A stretch of 64,000 nt of DNA. Source: Alloacidobacterium dinghuense (GTDB taxonomy: Bacteria > Acidobacteriota > Terriglobia > Terriglobales > Acidobacteriaceae). The DNA lies in NCBI RefSeq assembly GCF_014274465.1, contig NZ_CP060394.1, forward strand, positions 5,456,001 through 5,520,000, given 5' to 3'. Position 1 is the stretch's first letter. The number at the start of each line of letters is the position of its first letter. Both the position numbers and the translations under genes were made by a program. Below are positions 27,774 through 36,211 of the stretch, in pieces. The notes below the pieces were generated by a model. The model worked only from the letters and a program-made list of their open reading frames with translations. It was not told the origin of the DNA and ran no database searches.

Positions 27774-28388
27774 CTACAGCGCGGGCTTGTCCCAATCCGT
27801 CAGAACAAACTCGCCCAGAGGCATTCTCTGTCGTGGCGACGTCTCCTGCGCGCGTATTTGATCGTGCAGCGTCATCGGATCGCCGAGATATCCCAACGCC
27901 GTTACCGCCCCGATGTCGTAATCCTCTGAAACGTTGAAGAGCTTTCTCGCCTTGCTGTGATCGAATCCCGCCATCGAATGCGTGTGCAGTCCAAGCGCCG
28001 TGGCCTGTAGTGCAAGATTCGCCGTGGCCGCGCCTGTGTCATGAATCGAATATTTGTTCGGACTGCCATTCTGCGCGAACTTATTACTGGCAACCGAAAG
28101 GATCAGCACCGGAGCGCTCTTCGCCCATCCTTGATTGAATTCGACCAGCGCATCGAAAATCTTCTGGTAAGTCGCATCGCCGCGTCGGCCAAGAAAAAAG
28201 CGCCAGGGCTGCTCGTTGTACGACGAAGCTGCCCAACGAGCTGCTTCGAATATCTTCTTCAGATCGTCGTTCGACACGTCCTTATCGGCAAACGCGCGCG
28301 GACTCCAGCGGCGCAGAAAAAGGTCTTCCACTCCTGGCACAGCCGGAGCATGCTTCAGCTTCTCAAGGTCTTCCAGTGTTTGCGGCAT
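27774..28388 (-). CDS. Nitroreductase-family flavoprotein
   Basis: A 204-residue FMN-dependent oxidoreductase. The FMN-contacting RRWSPRAFADKDV near the N-terminus, AARWAASSYNEQPWRFF (the classic AP/ASS-N-Q-P-W-R motif) and a C-terminal GYLGDP fit the NfsB/HUB subfamily. Members reduce nitro-aromatics, quinones or enoates with NAD(P)H; the natural substrate is unknown. Cytoplasmic, probably a homodimer. It is convergent with the His/Met-rich gene and divergent from the creatininase-like gene. Confidence 0.92.
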   Translation of the reverse strand: MPQTLEDLEKLKHAPAVPGVEDLFLRRWSPRAFADKDVSNDDLKKIFEAARWAASSYNEQPWRFFLGRRGDATYQKIFDALVEFNQGWAKSAPVLILSVASNKFAQNGSPNKYSIHDTGAATANLALQATALGLHTHSMAGFDHSKARKLFNVSEDYDIGAVTALGYLGDPMTLHDQIRAQETSPRQRMPLGEFVLTDWDKPAL

Positions 28389-28528
28389 GGTTCAGACTCC
28401 TTCCTGTATCGATTTCTACCTTAGATTCGGCCGATTGCCCAAAAGCGCCGTCAATAAAGGTGAAAATCTGGTGTCTTTTGAGGCTGTATCATGAGCTTTT
28501 CGCAGCACAACCGTCAGGAGTGACTACT

Positions 28529-29404
28529 TTGAAGATTGGATTTCTATCACTCGGCCTGCTCGCCGCCACATCCATCGCAAGTCTTGCCCAGACAACGGGC
28601 AAGTTCTCGCCCAAATGGGAAGAGCTTACTGGCCCCGATTTCATCACCGCCATCCAGCAGGCGAAGGGCGTCTGCATGCTCCCTTTCGGCATCATCGAGA
28701 AACACGGTCCGCAACTGCCTTTGGGTACTGACCTCATCAATGTTCGCTACGCCACCGAACACGCCGCAGCCGATGAGTACGCCGTTATCTTCCCCGCATA
28801 TTACTTCGGCCAGATTGCCGAAGCTGAACATGAGCCCGGTACAGTCTCTTACAGCACGCGCATGCAGCTCGATCTCCTGCAGGAAACCACCGATGAAATG
28901 GGCCGCAACGGGTGCAGGAAGATCGTGATCGTCAACGGTCACGGCGGCAATGAAAGCCTGCTGCCGTATTTCGCGCAATCGCAGTTACAAAATCCGCATG
29001 ACTACGTCGTCTACGTCTACCGCTGGCATGCCGACTATCCGGGCCGTCCCGCAATGCACTCCAAAATCGACATGCACGCCGGTGAATCAGAAACCGCGCA
29101 CACCATGGTCTCGCGTCCCGACCTTGTTCATCAGGACCGCGCTACTCAGGAATCGGGCGCCGATCAGGCCCGCGAACATCTGCCGCCGAACGTCTACACC
29201 GGTATCTGGTGGTATGCGCGCTTTCCCGAGCACTATGCCGGAGATGGCAGCGCCGCTACGCTGGAACTGGGCCAGGCTGACATGAAAGCCTACGTCAGCG
29301 ACCTCGCCAATGCGCTCCGCGCCATCAAAGCCGATGACACCAGCCTGCAACTGCAGAACGAGTTCTTCGAGAAAGCCCAGCACCCGCTCGATACCAAGCA
29401 GTAG
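28529..29404 (+). CDS. Exported creatininase-family amidohydrolase
   Basis: A 291-residue protein of the creatinine amidohydrolase family. Metal-site motifs are FGIIEKHGPQLPLGTD, H in GHGGNESLL and the acidic EAEHEPGT region. The family also includes mycofactocin MftE and formamide hydrolases, so creatinine need not be the substrate. An N-terminal hydrophobic leader (LKIGFLSLGLLAATSIASLAQ) suggests export. TTG at 28529 with AGGAG eight bases upstream is the best start; upstream codons lack a leader. Next gene in the same direction is the S10 peptidase, about 190 bases away. Confidence 0.85.
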   Translation: MKIGFLSLGLLAATSIASLAQTTGKFSPKWEELTGPDFITAIQQAKGVCMLPFGIIEKHGPQLPLGTDLINVRYATEHAAADEYAVIFPAYYFGQIAEAEHEPGTVSYSTRMQLDLLQETTDEMGRNGCRKIVIVNGHGGNESLLPYFAQSQLQNPHDYVVYVYRWHADYPGRPAMHSKIDMHAGESETAHTMVSRPDLVHQDRATQESGADQAREHLPPNVYTGIWWYARFPEHYAGDGSAATLELGQADMKAYVSDLANALRAIKADDTSLQLQNEFFEKAQHPLDTKQ

Positions 29405-29423
29405 CGAGCCACGCCCACAAAGG

Positions 29424-29467
29424 CTGTCATCCTGACGCTGAACATAGTGAAGCGGAAGGATCTGCTT
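29424..29467 (+). repeat. Dispersed intergenic repeat, copy 3
   Basis: CTGTCATCCTGACGCTGA at the left and GGAAGGATCTGCTT at the right match the consensus, with a short internal insert. It precedes an adjacent hairpin repeat at 29498. Confidence 0.6.
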
Positions 29468-29497
29468 TTTCTACGCACCAGCACGAAAAAAGGGTGC

Positions 29498-29529
29498 CCC
29501 ATCCTTTCGCGCATTTGCGAAAGGGTGGG
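29498..29529. repeat. Hairpin repeat CCCATCCTTTCGC
   Basis: CCCATCCTTTCGC (29498-29510) pairs with GCGAAAGGGTGGG (29517-29529) over 13 positions with one G-T wobble, loop of six. A related hairpin in the opposite orientation is at 46810-46842, so this is a dispersed element rather than a local terminator. Confidence 0.65.
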
Positions 29530-29596
29530 AAAGCACTCGATCCACCCAGCCGAAAAAAACCCATCCAAGGCATCACGGCAGGAAACTCAAATCCCC

Positions 29597-31147
29597 ATGT
29601 ATCGTATCCACATGACCTTTTTGAAACTCCGACTTGCAGCCGCCCTCGCTGCAATCTGCCTCATCCCCACGCTTCAAATCCAGGCGCAGGACAACAGCAA
29701 GCCAGCCGACAAACCGGCAGCCGCATCCCCTGAAAAATCCGACAAAACCGACAAAGAAAAAGCTCAGCCGCCACTCCCGCCCGACGCCCACGCCGAGCAG
29801 AGCATTCAGCTGAATGGCAAAACGCTCCGCTACACCGCGACCGTCGGTACTCTGCCCACGCGTGACAAGGATGGTAAGGAAGCCGGACAGGTCGTCTTCA
29901 CCGCCTACACCGTCGAAGGCCCCAATCGCCCCGTCACCTTCGCCTTCAACGGCGGTCCCGGAGCAGCGTCGGTCTACCTCAACTTCGGCGCGATCGGGCC
30001 CAAGCATCTTGAGGGTGTCGGCAACGAGGGCGACAGCCCCTCTGATCCCGCTACGCTGGTCGACAATCCCGGCACCTGGCTCGACTTCACCGACCTCGTC
30101 TTCATCGACCCCATCGGCACTGGATTCAGCCGGTCCGAAGTCCCTGAAGCCGAAGCAAAGAAGCTCTTCTACAGCACAGAGCCCGACATCGAGTACCTTT
30201 CACGCGTCGTCTACGACTGGCTCGTCAAGAACAACCGCCTCAGCTCCCGCAAATACCTCGTCGGTGAAAGCTACGGCGGCTTCCGCGGCCCGCGCATCAC
30301 GCACTATCTGCAGTCGCAGCTTGGCGTTGCCATGAACGGCGTGGTTCTGGTCTCGCCCTATCTGAATCCAACCATCGAGCAGAACGGCGACCTCTCGCCG
30401 ATTCCCTGGATGGTTACCCTGCCTTCAATCACGGCAGCGAGCCTTGAGCGCCAGCACAAGCTCACTCCCGAAGCCATGCAGCAGGTCATCGCCTACACCC
30501 TCGGCGACTATGCAACCGACCTCTTCAAGGGCCACACTGACCCCGAAGCCACCCAGCGCATCGTCAAGCGCGTTACGGAAATGACCGGCCTCGATCCGCA
30601 GTTCGTGAAATATGCCGGGGGCCGTCTTGAGATCGGAGCCTACCTGCGTGAAGTCCACCGCGAACAAGGAAAGATCGGCTCCGTCTACGATTCCAACGTG
30701 ACCTCCTACGACCCCTTCCCCTACTCCTCCGAGCAGCGCTTCAATGATCCGCTGCTTGAGACGCTCATCGCTCCCACCACGACTGCGATGGTCGATTTCG
30801 ACACCCGTACCGTAGGCTGGAAGGTCGACGCCCGCTACAACGCGCTCTCCTATGACGTAGGCCGCCTCTGGGATCGCGACGCGGAACTCCGCAAAGGTTC
30901 CGTCGAAGACCTGCGCCAGTCCGTTGCCGCCGACCCCAAGATGCGCGTTCTCATCGCCCACGGCTGGAACGATCTCTCCTGCCCCTTCATGGGTTCGATC
31001 CTGACCGTAGACCAGATGCCGGAGATGGGCTCCGACCCGACCCGCGTCTCTGTCCACGAATATCCCGGCGGCCACATGTTCTACACCCGCGAAGCCAGCC
31101 GGATGGATCTGCGCAAAGACGTCATGGACATGGTCAGCAAGCACTAG
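29597..31147 (+). CDS. Secreted S10 serine carboxypeptidase
   Basis: A 516-residue exported alpha/beta-hydrolase of peptidase family S10. After the leader (about 1-33) and an Ala/Lys/Pro-rich linker, NGGPGAASVYLNFG provides the oxyanion hole, GESYGGFRG has nucleophile S225, HGWNDLSCPF the catalytic aspartate and YPGGHMFY the histidine. It removes C-terminal residues from peptides outside the cytoplasm. ATG at 29597 is chosen because the hydrophobic signal begins just after it; upstream codons lie inside a repeat element. Length is usual. Confidence 0.92.
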   Translation: MYRIHMTFLKLRLAAALAAICLIPTLQIQAQDNSKPADKPAAASPEKSDKTDKEKAQPPLPPDAHAEQSIQLNGKTLRYTATVGTLPTRDKDGKEAGQVVFTAYTVEGPNRPVTFAFNGGPGAASVYLNFGAIGPKHLEGVGNEGDSPSDPATLVDNPGTWLDFTDLVFIDPIGTGFSRSEVPEAEAKKLFYSTEPDIEYLSRVVYDWLVKNNRLSSRKYLVGESYGGFRGPRITHYLQSQLGVAMNGVVLVSPYLNPTIEQNGDLSPIPWMVTLPSITAASLERQHKLTPEAMQQVIAYTLGDYATDLFKGHTDPEATQRIVKRVTEMTGLDPQFVKYAGGRLEIGAYLREVHREQGKIGSVYDSNVTSYDPFPYSSEQRFNDPLLETLIAPTTTAMVDFDTRTVGWKVDARYNALSYDVGRLWDRDAELRKGSVEDLRQSVAADPKMRVLIAHGWNDLSCPFMGSILTVDQMPEMGSDPTRVSVHEYPGGHMFYTREASRMDLRKDVMDMVSKH

Positions 31148-31246
31148 AAACCCAGTAAGCAGACGTAGACGAGCGCCATGTTGCCGAATAGCTATACACT
31201 CGGCAGCATGGCCTCTATCTACGGCTCTTCCATCGCTGAAGACAAA

Positions 31247-32281
31247 CTAGGAAACGTGCGTCCAATCCAGAATGACCTTGCCCGTTTGCCCCGAAATCAT
31301 CGCGTCAAATCCCGCCTGAAAATCCTGATATCCATAACGATGAGTAATCACCGGTGAAATATCTACCCCCGACTCGATCATGACCGTCATCTTGTACCAG
31401 GTCTCATACATCTCCCGCCCATAGATACCTTTAATGGTCAGCATGTTGAAGATCACCGCGCGCCAGTCGACCGACATCGGCTTCGCCGGAATCCCGAGCA
31501 TGGCAATCTTCGCACCATGGCTCATATTCGCAATCATCTCCTGCATGGCTACAGGATTCCCCGACATCTCCAGCCCCACATCAAACCCTTCCCGCATGCC
31601 GAGCTGTTTCTGCACCTCTGCGAGCGGTGTTTGCTGCGTGTTCACGGCAAGGGTCGCGCCCATCTTGCGCGCTAGTTCCAGGCGGAAAGGATTGATGTCC
31701 GTAACCACAACATGGCGCGCGCCTGCATGCCGAACCACCGGAATCGCCATAATGCCAATCGGCCCGGCGCCGGTAATCAAGACATCCTCGCCCAGTACCG
31801 GAAACGAAAGAGCGGTGTGCACTGCGTTGCCAAAGGGATCGAAGATCGCCGCAACTTCCTGATGGATGCCATGATCATGCCGCCAGATATTGGTCATTGG
31901 CAGCGCGATCAATTCAGCGAACGCCCCAGGCCGATTCACGCCAACGCCGGATGTAGCCGCGCAAAGATGCCGTCTACCCGCCAGGCAATTGCGGCAGCGT
32001 CCGCATGTAACATGCCCCTCGCCGCTCACAATATCGCCCGGGTAGAAGTCGTTTACGTTCGACCCAACCTCAACAATCTCTCCAACAAACTCATGCCCAA
32101 TGGCCATCGGCACCGGAATCGTCTTCTGTGCCCACTCGTCCCATTGATAGATATGAACATCTGTCCCGCAGATCCCCGTATAGCGCACGCGGATCAGTAC
32201 ATCATTGATGCCGATCGTCGGTTCTGCAATCTCTTCCAGCCATAATCCGCGCTCCGCGCGGCTCTTCACCAAAGCTTTCAT
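31247..32281 (-). CDS. tdh: L-threonine 3-dehydrogenase
   Basis: NAD- and zinc-dependent oxidation of L-threonine to 2-amino-3-ketobutyrate, first step of threonine to glycine. The 344-residue MDR-type protein has the catalytic-zinc site ([14 protein letters not shown] with C38/T40/H43, [12 protein letters not shown]), the structural-zinc cysteines ([15 protein letters not shown]), and Rossmann [15 protein letters not shown] and GIPA are Tdh-specific. No 2-amino-3-ketobutyrate CoA ligase lies beside it. A small remnant resembling its N-terminus lies at 33943-33982. Confidence 0.95.
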   Translation of the reverse strand: MKALVKSRAERGLWLEEIAEPTIGINDVLIRVRYTGICGTDVHIYQWDEWAQKTIPVPMAIGHEFVGEIVEVGSNVNDFYPGDIVSGEGHVTCGRCRNCLAGRRHLCAATSGVGVNRPGAFAELIALPMTNIWRHDHGIHQEVAAIFDPFGNAVHTALSFPVLGEDVLITGAGPIGIMAIPVVRHAGARHVVVTDINPFRLELARKMGATLAVNTQQTPLAEVQKQLGMREGFDVGLEMSGNPVAMQEMIANMSHGAKIAMLGIPAKPMSVDWRAVIFNMLTIKGIYGREMYETWYKMTVMIESGVDISPVITHRYGYQDFQAGFDAMISGQTGKVILDWTHVS

Positions 32282-32454
32282 GAACTCCTCAACAAGTTGT
32301 TTTTTATCATGTTGCGGCGCACCAGTGCGACCTGCGGATTGTGGAGATAGGCATTCTCGACACAGATCACATCACGCAGAAGGAACTGTCAGTTGAATCA
32401 GATCTGGCCAATTGCGCTGTCGCAGACCTTCATCGCTCCCGCCTCAAAGCGGCC

Positions 32455-32838
32455 TCACCCGATCCGCTCAACCCATTGACTCCTCCAGGCCGGCGCCTCG
32501 AAGGGATCAGAGAAATACTGTGTCTCGTGTACGACCTTGCCGTTGCGGAACTCCATAATGCTTACTGTGAACGCTGGTCGCCCCTGGTATGTGATTGTGT
32601 ATTCCGTGATCCAGAGATCCCCTTTTCCGAGAATTCGCTTGACTGTGAAGCCTGACGGCTTGCCTGGATGATGACTCCGCAATGCCTGCAAATTGCTTCG
32701 CCCGTGGATTCGCTCACCTGACTGGGGATAATCACAAATGGCATCGTCAGCGTAAATATCGTGTTCCGCGTTTGCATCGCCGGCTGCCGACGCCTGCCAA
32801 TGCGCGTTCAAGGCTTCACGTATTTGTTCCTCTTCCAT
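32455..32838 (-). CDS. SnoaL-like / NTF2-fold protein
   Basis: A 127-residue cytoplasmic cone-shaped barrel protein of the SnoaL_2/DUF4440 kind: LNAHWQASAAGDANAEHDIY at the start, DYPQSGERIHGRSNL, and a C-terminal VSIMEFRNGKVVHETQYFSDPFEAP. Such proteins are small isomerases, dehydratases or ligand-binding proteins; nothing here fixes the activity. It is separated by 32 bases from the aldo/keto reductase gene upstream in the same direction, so the two may be one unit. Confidence 0.85.
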   Translation of the reverse strand: MEEEQIREALNAHWQASAAGDANAEHDIYADDAICDYPQSGERIHGRSNLQALRSHHPGKPSGFTVKRILGKGDLWITEYTITYQGRPAFTVSIMEFRNGKVVHETQYFSDPFEAPAWRSQWVERIG

Positions 32839-32870
32839 GGACTACCTCCAGGCGCGGTTTCGGTTCCTGA

Positions 32871-33809
32871 TCATCTACCTTGTGGAATGAAACCCGGGCT
32901 TCCGGTCTTCACCACGTCATTGAGTCTCTGTCTCGTCTGAATGCCATGGATCTCTTCAAGTGCGTCTTCCGGAAGGGCGGAGATGTTGAAATTCTCTCTC
33001 GCCCGCGCCGCACTCCTGGGCGTGGTAAGCAAAGCCGTGCCACGTTGCACCGCCCAGGCCAACAGTACCTGCGCCGGTGTCTTTCCAACTCGTGCAGCAA
33101 TTGCCAAAATGATCGGATTTTCGAGCAGCCCCGGCTTCATTCCATGACCCAATGGCGCGAAGGCCAAAAGCACAATGCCGTGTTTCTTGCAGAATTCCAG
33201 AAGATCCGTTTCCGGAAGGTACGGATGCGACTCGACTTGGACGACGGCTGGCTTGATTCTCGCCGATTCGTAGAGCGGCAACAGTTCGTTCAAGCCGATG
33301 TCCGACAGTCCGATGGCCCGGCATTTCCCATGGTCTACGAGACGCTCCAACGCTCCCCACGTTTCGAACAAAGTTACGCCGTTGTCGTAAAGGACATTGC
33401 CATTTTGATCCCGCGGATCCTGCTCGTCCCCCGGTTGAAACGCAAATGGCGTATGAATGAGATAGAGGTCCAGATAATTGAGCTGGAGTCTGTCCAGACT
33501 CCCCTCGAAAGCCGGTTCGACGCGCTCGGGCCGATGATTAGAGTTCCACAACTTTGTGGTGACAAAGAGGTCTTCCCGCGCAATCCCTCCACCAGCAAGT
33601 CCCGCATGCAAGGCCTCGCCCACCTCACGCTCGTTCCGGTATCTTTCCGCACAATCGAAGTGTCGAAATCCCGCTTCCAGTGCATTTCTGGTTGCTGTTA
33701 TCGTCTCGGCTGCATCGGGAATCAGGGTGCCAAACCCGAGCACAGGAATATAGCCGACACCGTTGTGGAGCGGCATTCTCGTATTCCGAAAATCAGAAGA
33801 TTCGATCAT
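32871..33809 (-). CDS. Aldo/keto reductase
   Basis: A 312-residue NADPH-dependent TIM-barrel oxidoreductase. The catalytic tetrad is visible: D52 and Y57 (FDCAERY), K86 (TTKLW) and H119 (LIHTPF), with the NADPH-site GLSDI and a C-terminal TTPRSAARARENF. Reduces aldehydes or ketones in the cytoplasm; substrate unknown. ATG at 33809 follows GAGG by eight bases; a GTG three codons upstream is too close to that site. It lies just upstream of the SnoaL-like gene. Confidence 0.93.
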   Translation of the reverse strand: MIESSDFRNTRMPLHNGVGYIPVLGFGTLIPDAAETITATRNALEAGFRHFDCAERYRNEREVGEALHAGLAGGGIAREDLFVTTKLWNSNHRPERVEPAFEGSLDRLQLNYLDLYLIHTPFAFQPGDEQDPRDQNGNVLYDNGVTLFETWGALERLVDHGKCRAIGLSDIGLNELLPLYESARIKPAVVQVESHPYLPETDLLEFCKKHGIVLLAFAPLGHGMKPGLLENPIILAIAARVGKTPAQVLLAWAVQRGTALLTTPRSAARARENFNISALPEDALEEIHGIQTRQRLNDVVKTGSPGFIPQGR

Positions 33810-33942
33810 GATGAACACCTCGACGAGAACCGTGGCGATGTTTTCTTGATTAGATGTGTGTGGCTTACGTCCTACATCCGACCCAGCAGGATGCCTGAAT
33901 AGAAATCAAGCCCGAGAAGTCAGGTGCAGTCTATCAGACGAA

Positions 33943-33982
33943 CGTAAACCGCGTTTCGCGCGGCTCTTCACTATGGCTTCTA
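33943..33982 (-). pseudogene. Short tdh-like 5' remnant
   Basis: On the minus strand the run from about 33982 translates IEAIVKSRAKRGLR, against [14 protein letters not shown] at the start of the intact tdh about 1.7 kb away. At the nucleotide level GTGAAGAGCCGCGCG is identical. No start codon remains and the similarity stops after about 14 codons. It looks like a decayed copy of the tdh N-terminus; a shared repeat is the alternative. Confidence 0.5.
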
Positions 33983-34056
33983 TGTGCCGAGGAGTCCGAG
34001 GCCGTTCCTTATCCTGGCCCATCCAGTTTTTCCAGCAGGTGACTTAGATGATGTGC

Positions 34057-34977
34057 TCATTGTGAGTCGAAGACGGTAATGCGCCCCGTATCGGGCAGTG
34101 CGCTCGCCTTCAGCCATGCCTCGTTCGCAACTGTGCGGGTGCAGGGGCCGAGCGAACAAATTTTGATAGACCTGCGCCTACTCTCCATTCGCAGCGCGCT
34201 CAGCACGTCGGTCAAGATCGAGCCGTTGAAAGGCGAATACAGATAGAACACGGTGCCGCTGGAGAGATCTGCCTCGCGCGCGTCCTGCGGGATAAACCGG
34301 ACGCGGCTCAGGTGGAGGCTTTGAGCGCACTCCCGCGCGCTGGCGATATAGGCCGCCTGCACCTCAATACCAAGGCTCTCGGCTCCAGTCACCATGGACA
34401 CAAGAAGCGGCACGTGTCCCAATCCCGATCCGAGATCGACAAAGACGTCATCTTCCGCAAGCGCGGTGGCCGCTATCAGGTGGAGAATATGGCGCACGGG
34501 CGTCGGCTGATAGGGCGCCATCTCCGGTGATCGCTGAAGATTCGGTTCGCTCGGTTCGCGCAGCTGGAGAACTCCGCTCACCAACTCGTCTCGGCAGTCA
34601 AACCCCAAGCCAGGCAATGGGCTTTTTGATTTGTTCTGGCTTGCTGCATCCTGTAGCCACTGAAGAAGCGTGCGCGGTTGACCGTCGCGAACAACATCAG
34701 AGCGCACACTCTGGTAGAGGTCTGCATTGGCGGCTTCGAGTCGTGTCCGGATTGCCTTTGCACGCTGATGAATTCGTGAATCCGCACACCTCGTCGAATT
34801 CTCGGAATCGAAGCCTCCAAATCCGGCATCAAGATCGTCCAGCGCGATCAGGCGCTCCCGCAGTTGTTCGGGCTCGAAGAGAGACGAATCGGCCTCCAGT
34901 CCGCAGAGGAAGGCGTGCAGATCGTGGTCGCATTTGACTTCACTCGCGCGCGAAACCACGCTTGTAGCGGTTGACAT
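34057..34977 (-). CDS. SAM-dependent methyltransferase-like protein
   Basis: A 306-residue protein with an N-terminal helical part (1-130) and a C-terminal Rossmann methyltransferase domain. Motif I is FVDLGSGLGHVP near 185-196, followed by LGIEVQAAYIASARECA (motif II) and RFIPQDAREADL. The family target cannot be deduced; the N-terminal extension is not recognised. ATG at 34977 follows AGGG by eight bases. The start region overlaps one of two palindromic operators and is divergent from the marR gene, so MarR control is likely. Confidence 0.8.
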   Translation of the reverse strand: MSTATSVVSRASEVKCDHDLHAFLCGLEADSSLFEPEQLRERLIALDDLDAGFGGFDSENSTRCADSRIHQRAKAIRTRLEAANADLYQSVRSDVVRDGQPRTLLQWLQDAASQNKSKSPLPGLGFDCRDELVSGVLQLREPSEPNLQRSPEMAPYQPTPVRHILHLIAATALAEDDVFVDLGSGLGHVPLLVSMVTGAESLGIEVQAAYIASARECAQSLHLSRVRFIPQDAREADLSSGTVFYLYSPFNGSILTDVLSALRMESRRRSIKICSLGPCTRTVANEAWLKASALPDTGRITVFDSQ

Positions 34978-34984
34978 ATCAACC
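34969..34984. promoter_or_regulatory. MarR-type operator 1
   Basis: GGTTGACATATCAACC is an imperfect 16-bp palindrome (GGTTGA/TCAACC arms). It covers the methyltransferase start and is nearly identical to the second site 32 bases away, which supports a real operator pair. Confidence 0.7.
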
Positions 34985-35000
34985 ACCCTAAATAACCTAC

Positions 35001-35016
35001 GGTTGTCATGTCAACC
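35001..35016. promoter_or_regulatory. MarR-type operator 2
   Basis: GGTTGTCATGTCAACC is a 16-bp palindrome differing from operator 1 in two positions. The centres are 32 bases apart, three helical turns. It lies 25 bases before the marR start, so both divergent genes could be repressed together. Confidence 0.7.
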
Positions 35017-35040
35017 TTAGATTGATACGCTTGCACTGAC

Positions 35041-35481
35041 ATGACGATAAAACCGCTATCCCCACAGGAACTTCGTGTCTGGCATGCCTTCAGGCTTATG
35101 CACGAAGATGTGCTGGCCCGCGTTGGCCGGGACATCGCGCAGGCGACCGGACTTTCAGGTCCTGAGTTTGGTGTACTGTCTCGTCTCGCTGCCCTTGGCA
35201 AAGGTGAAATGCGGCAACAAACGCTGGCCAGCATGATGGCCTGGGATAAGAGTCGTCTCTCGCATCAGCTGACGCGAATGCAGGAACGAGGGCTCATAGA
35301 GCGCCGCCGTACTGACGGGAAAACTGTCCTTGTTGCGCTTACCAAACTCGGCAGAGAAAAACTGGAAGCTGCCCGCCCGATACACGCGGCCTCAGTTCGG
35401 CGGAACCTGTTGTCGCGACTCACTCAGGAACAGATCGATACCATCGTGCGGGTGAGCAATCTTCTCGGTGAAGAAGACTAG
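35041..35481 (+). CDS. MarR-family transcriptional regulator
   Basis: A 146-residue winged-helix dimer. The DNA-reading helix region is MRQQTLASMMAWDKSRLSHQLTRMQERGLIERRR, then the wing GKTVLVALTKLGREKLE; RLGP-like N- and C-terminal dimerisation helices flank it. Length is normal for MarR proteins. It is divergent from the methyltransferase gene with two palindromic sites between them, so autorepression and control of that gene is inferred. The inducing ligand is unknown. Confidence 0.92.
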   Translation: MTIKPLSPQELRVWHAFRLMHEDVLARVGRDIAQATGLSGPEFGVLSRLAALGKGEMRQQTLASMMAWDKSRLSHQLTRMQERGLIERRRTDGKTVLVALTKLGREKLEAARPIHAASVRRNLLSRLTQEQIDTIVRVSNLLGEED

Positions 35482-35660
35482 CGCCCTTCCGTTTCGTAGT
35501 CCCAAAATGTTGTCAAGCCCTCCGGTTGTGGAACACCCCATTAAATTATTGAAACTATGGCACTTATTCCGCGTGCAAGCCTGCAGGGAATTATGGGGAA
35601 AAATGCTAGAATAGAAATTGAAGGAAAAAGAAAGCCCGCCAACCGATGGCGGGCTTTTTC
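35482..35660 (+). other. Candidate non-coding transcript ending in an intrinsic terminator
   Basis: Behind the MarR stop, a 150-base AT-rich stretch leads to a strong terminator (35631-35659). An open frame begins inside it (35557) but runs straight through the terminator stem, so it is probably not a gene. A TAGAAT -10-like hexamer at 35607-35612 is too near the terminator and has no good -35. The stretch could be the 3' part of the marR mRNA or a small RNA. Confidence 0.3.
35631..35659 (+). terminator. Intrinsic terminator
   Basis: AAAGCCCGCC (35631-35640) and GGCGGGCTTT (35648-35657) pair perfectly over ten bases with a seven-base loop, and the stem runs into five T. The upstream A-rich side would also give a weaker terminator on the minus strand. 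Confidence 0.85.
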
Positions 35661-35778
35661 ATTTGTGCAGAAGAAGTCTAAAGAAAGAGGATCCGCAGCT
35701 AAGGGCAATGACTATGACGTCACACCCGACAATAAATGGGAGAATAGTTTACAGGTGACAGGCAGGAACAAGAGTCTA

Positions 35779-36030
35779 TTACCGAGGGAATAAAATTCCT
35801 TGGATTGTTCTCTCAAATGCTTCTAGATAGCTTGCGCTCATTCGAGAGCGAATCGTGGTCAAGTTGCCATGTTTTCCAAGATATTGCCGAGCCTGTGCCG
35901 TTGCCTGAGTAATTTTCTCTTCGCTTATGCCTTGCTCTTTTAGGAGTGAGAATATCGCCATTTGACGTGCCGTCATTTCGAGAAGCAATCCAGCAACTGC
36001 GGACAGTGCCTGAGTCTGATCTTGATCCAT
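35779..36030 (-). CDS. Small hypothetical protein, 83 aa
   Basis: A soluble helical protein (MDQDQTQALSAVAGLLLEM) with no recognised domain. Support for being real: a good promoter with TATAAT (36041-36046) and CTGTCA (36065-36070, 18-base spacer) directly upstream, placing the start of transcription within a few bases of ATG (near-leaderless). The IGLL-like N-terminal helix and RTIQGILFPR end are compatible with a small regulator or toxin-antitoxin component, but that is not established. It is divergent from the HEPN cassette, 180 bases apart. Confidence 0.5.
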   Translation of the reverse strand: MDQDQTQALSAVAGLLLEMTARQMAIFSLLKEQGISEEKITQATAQARQYLGKHGNLTTIRSRMSASYLEAFERTIQGILFPR

Positions 36031-36040
36031 GGTGCCGCGA

Positions 36041-36070
36041 ATTATAGCGCCTTAAATGACACATTGACAG
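36041..36070 (-). promoter_or_regulatory. Promoter of the 83-aa gene
   Basis: On the minus strand CTGTCA (36070-36065), an 18-base spacer and TATAAT (36046-36041) form a good sigma-70-like promoter. Predicted transcription start is about four bases before the ATG. Confidence 0.55.
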
Positions 36071-36211
36071 GACTTTACGCACCACTCAATGCAAGCTTGT
36101 TGTCAAAATGGGCATTGGCGTGGCATCCTTTCGGAACTGGGAAGATTCCGCTTCAAAGTGTGAAGGGATAGGGATTTTGCCCGAAGAATAAAAGGTAAGG
36201 CGGTCAAACCA

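Noticed and set aside
33856-34047. 63-codon plus frame behind the aldo/keto reductase
   Set aside because: No ribosome-binding site and it is antisense to the tdh-like remnant.
35541-35550. ATTGAAAC, as in the ends of many CRISPR repeats
   Set aside because: Single occurrence, no spacing or repeat array; coincidental.
35557-35793. 78-codon open frame on the plus strand
   Set aside because: It runs through the intrinsic terminator at 35631-35659 and has no ribosome-binding site or family pattern.
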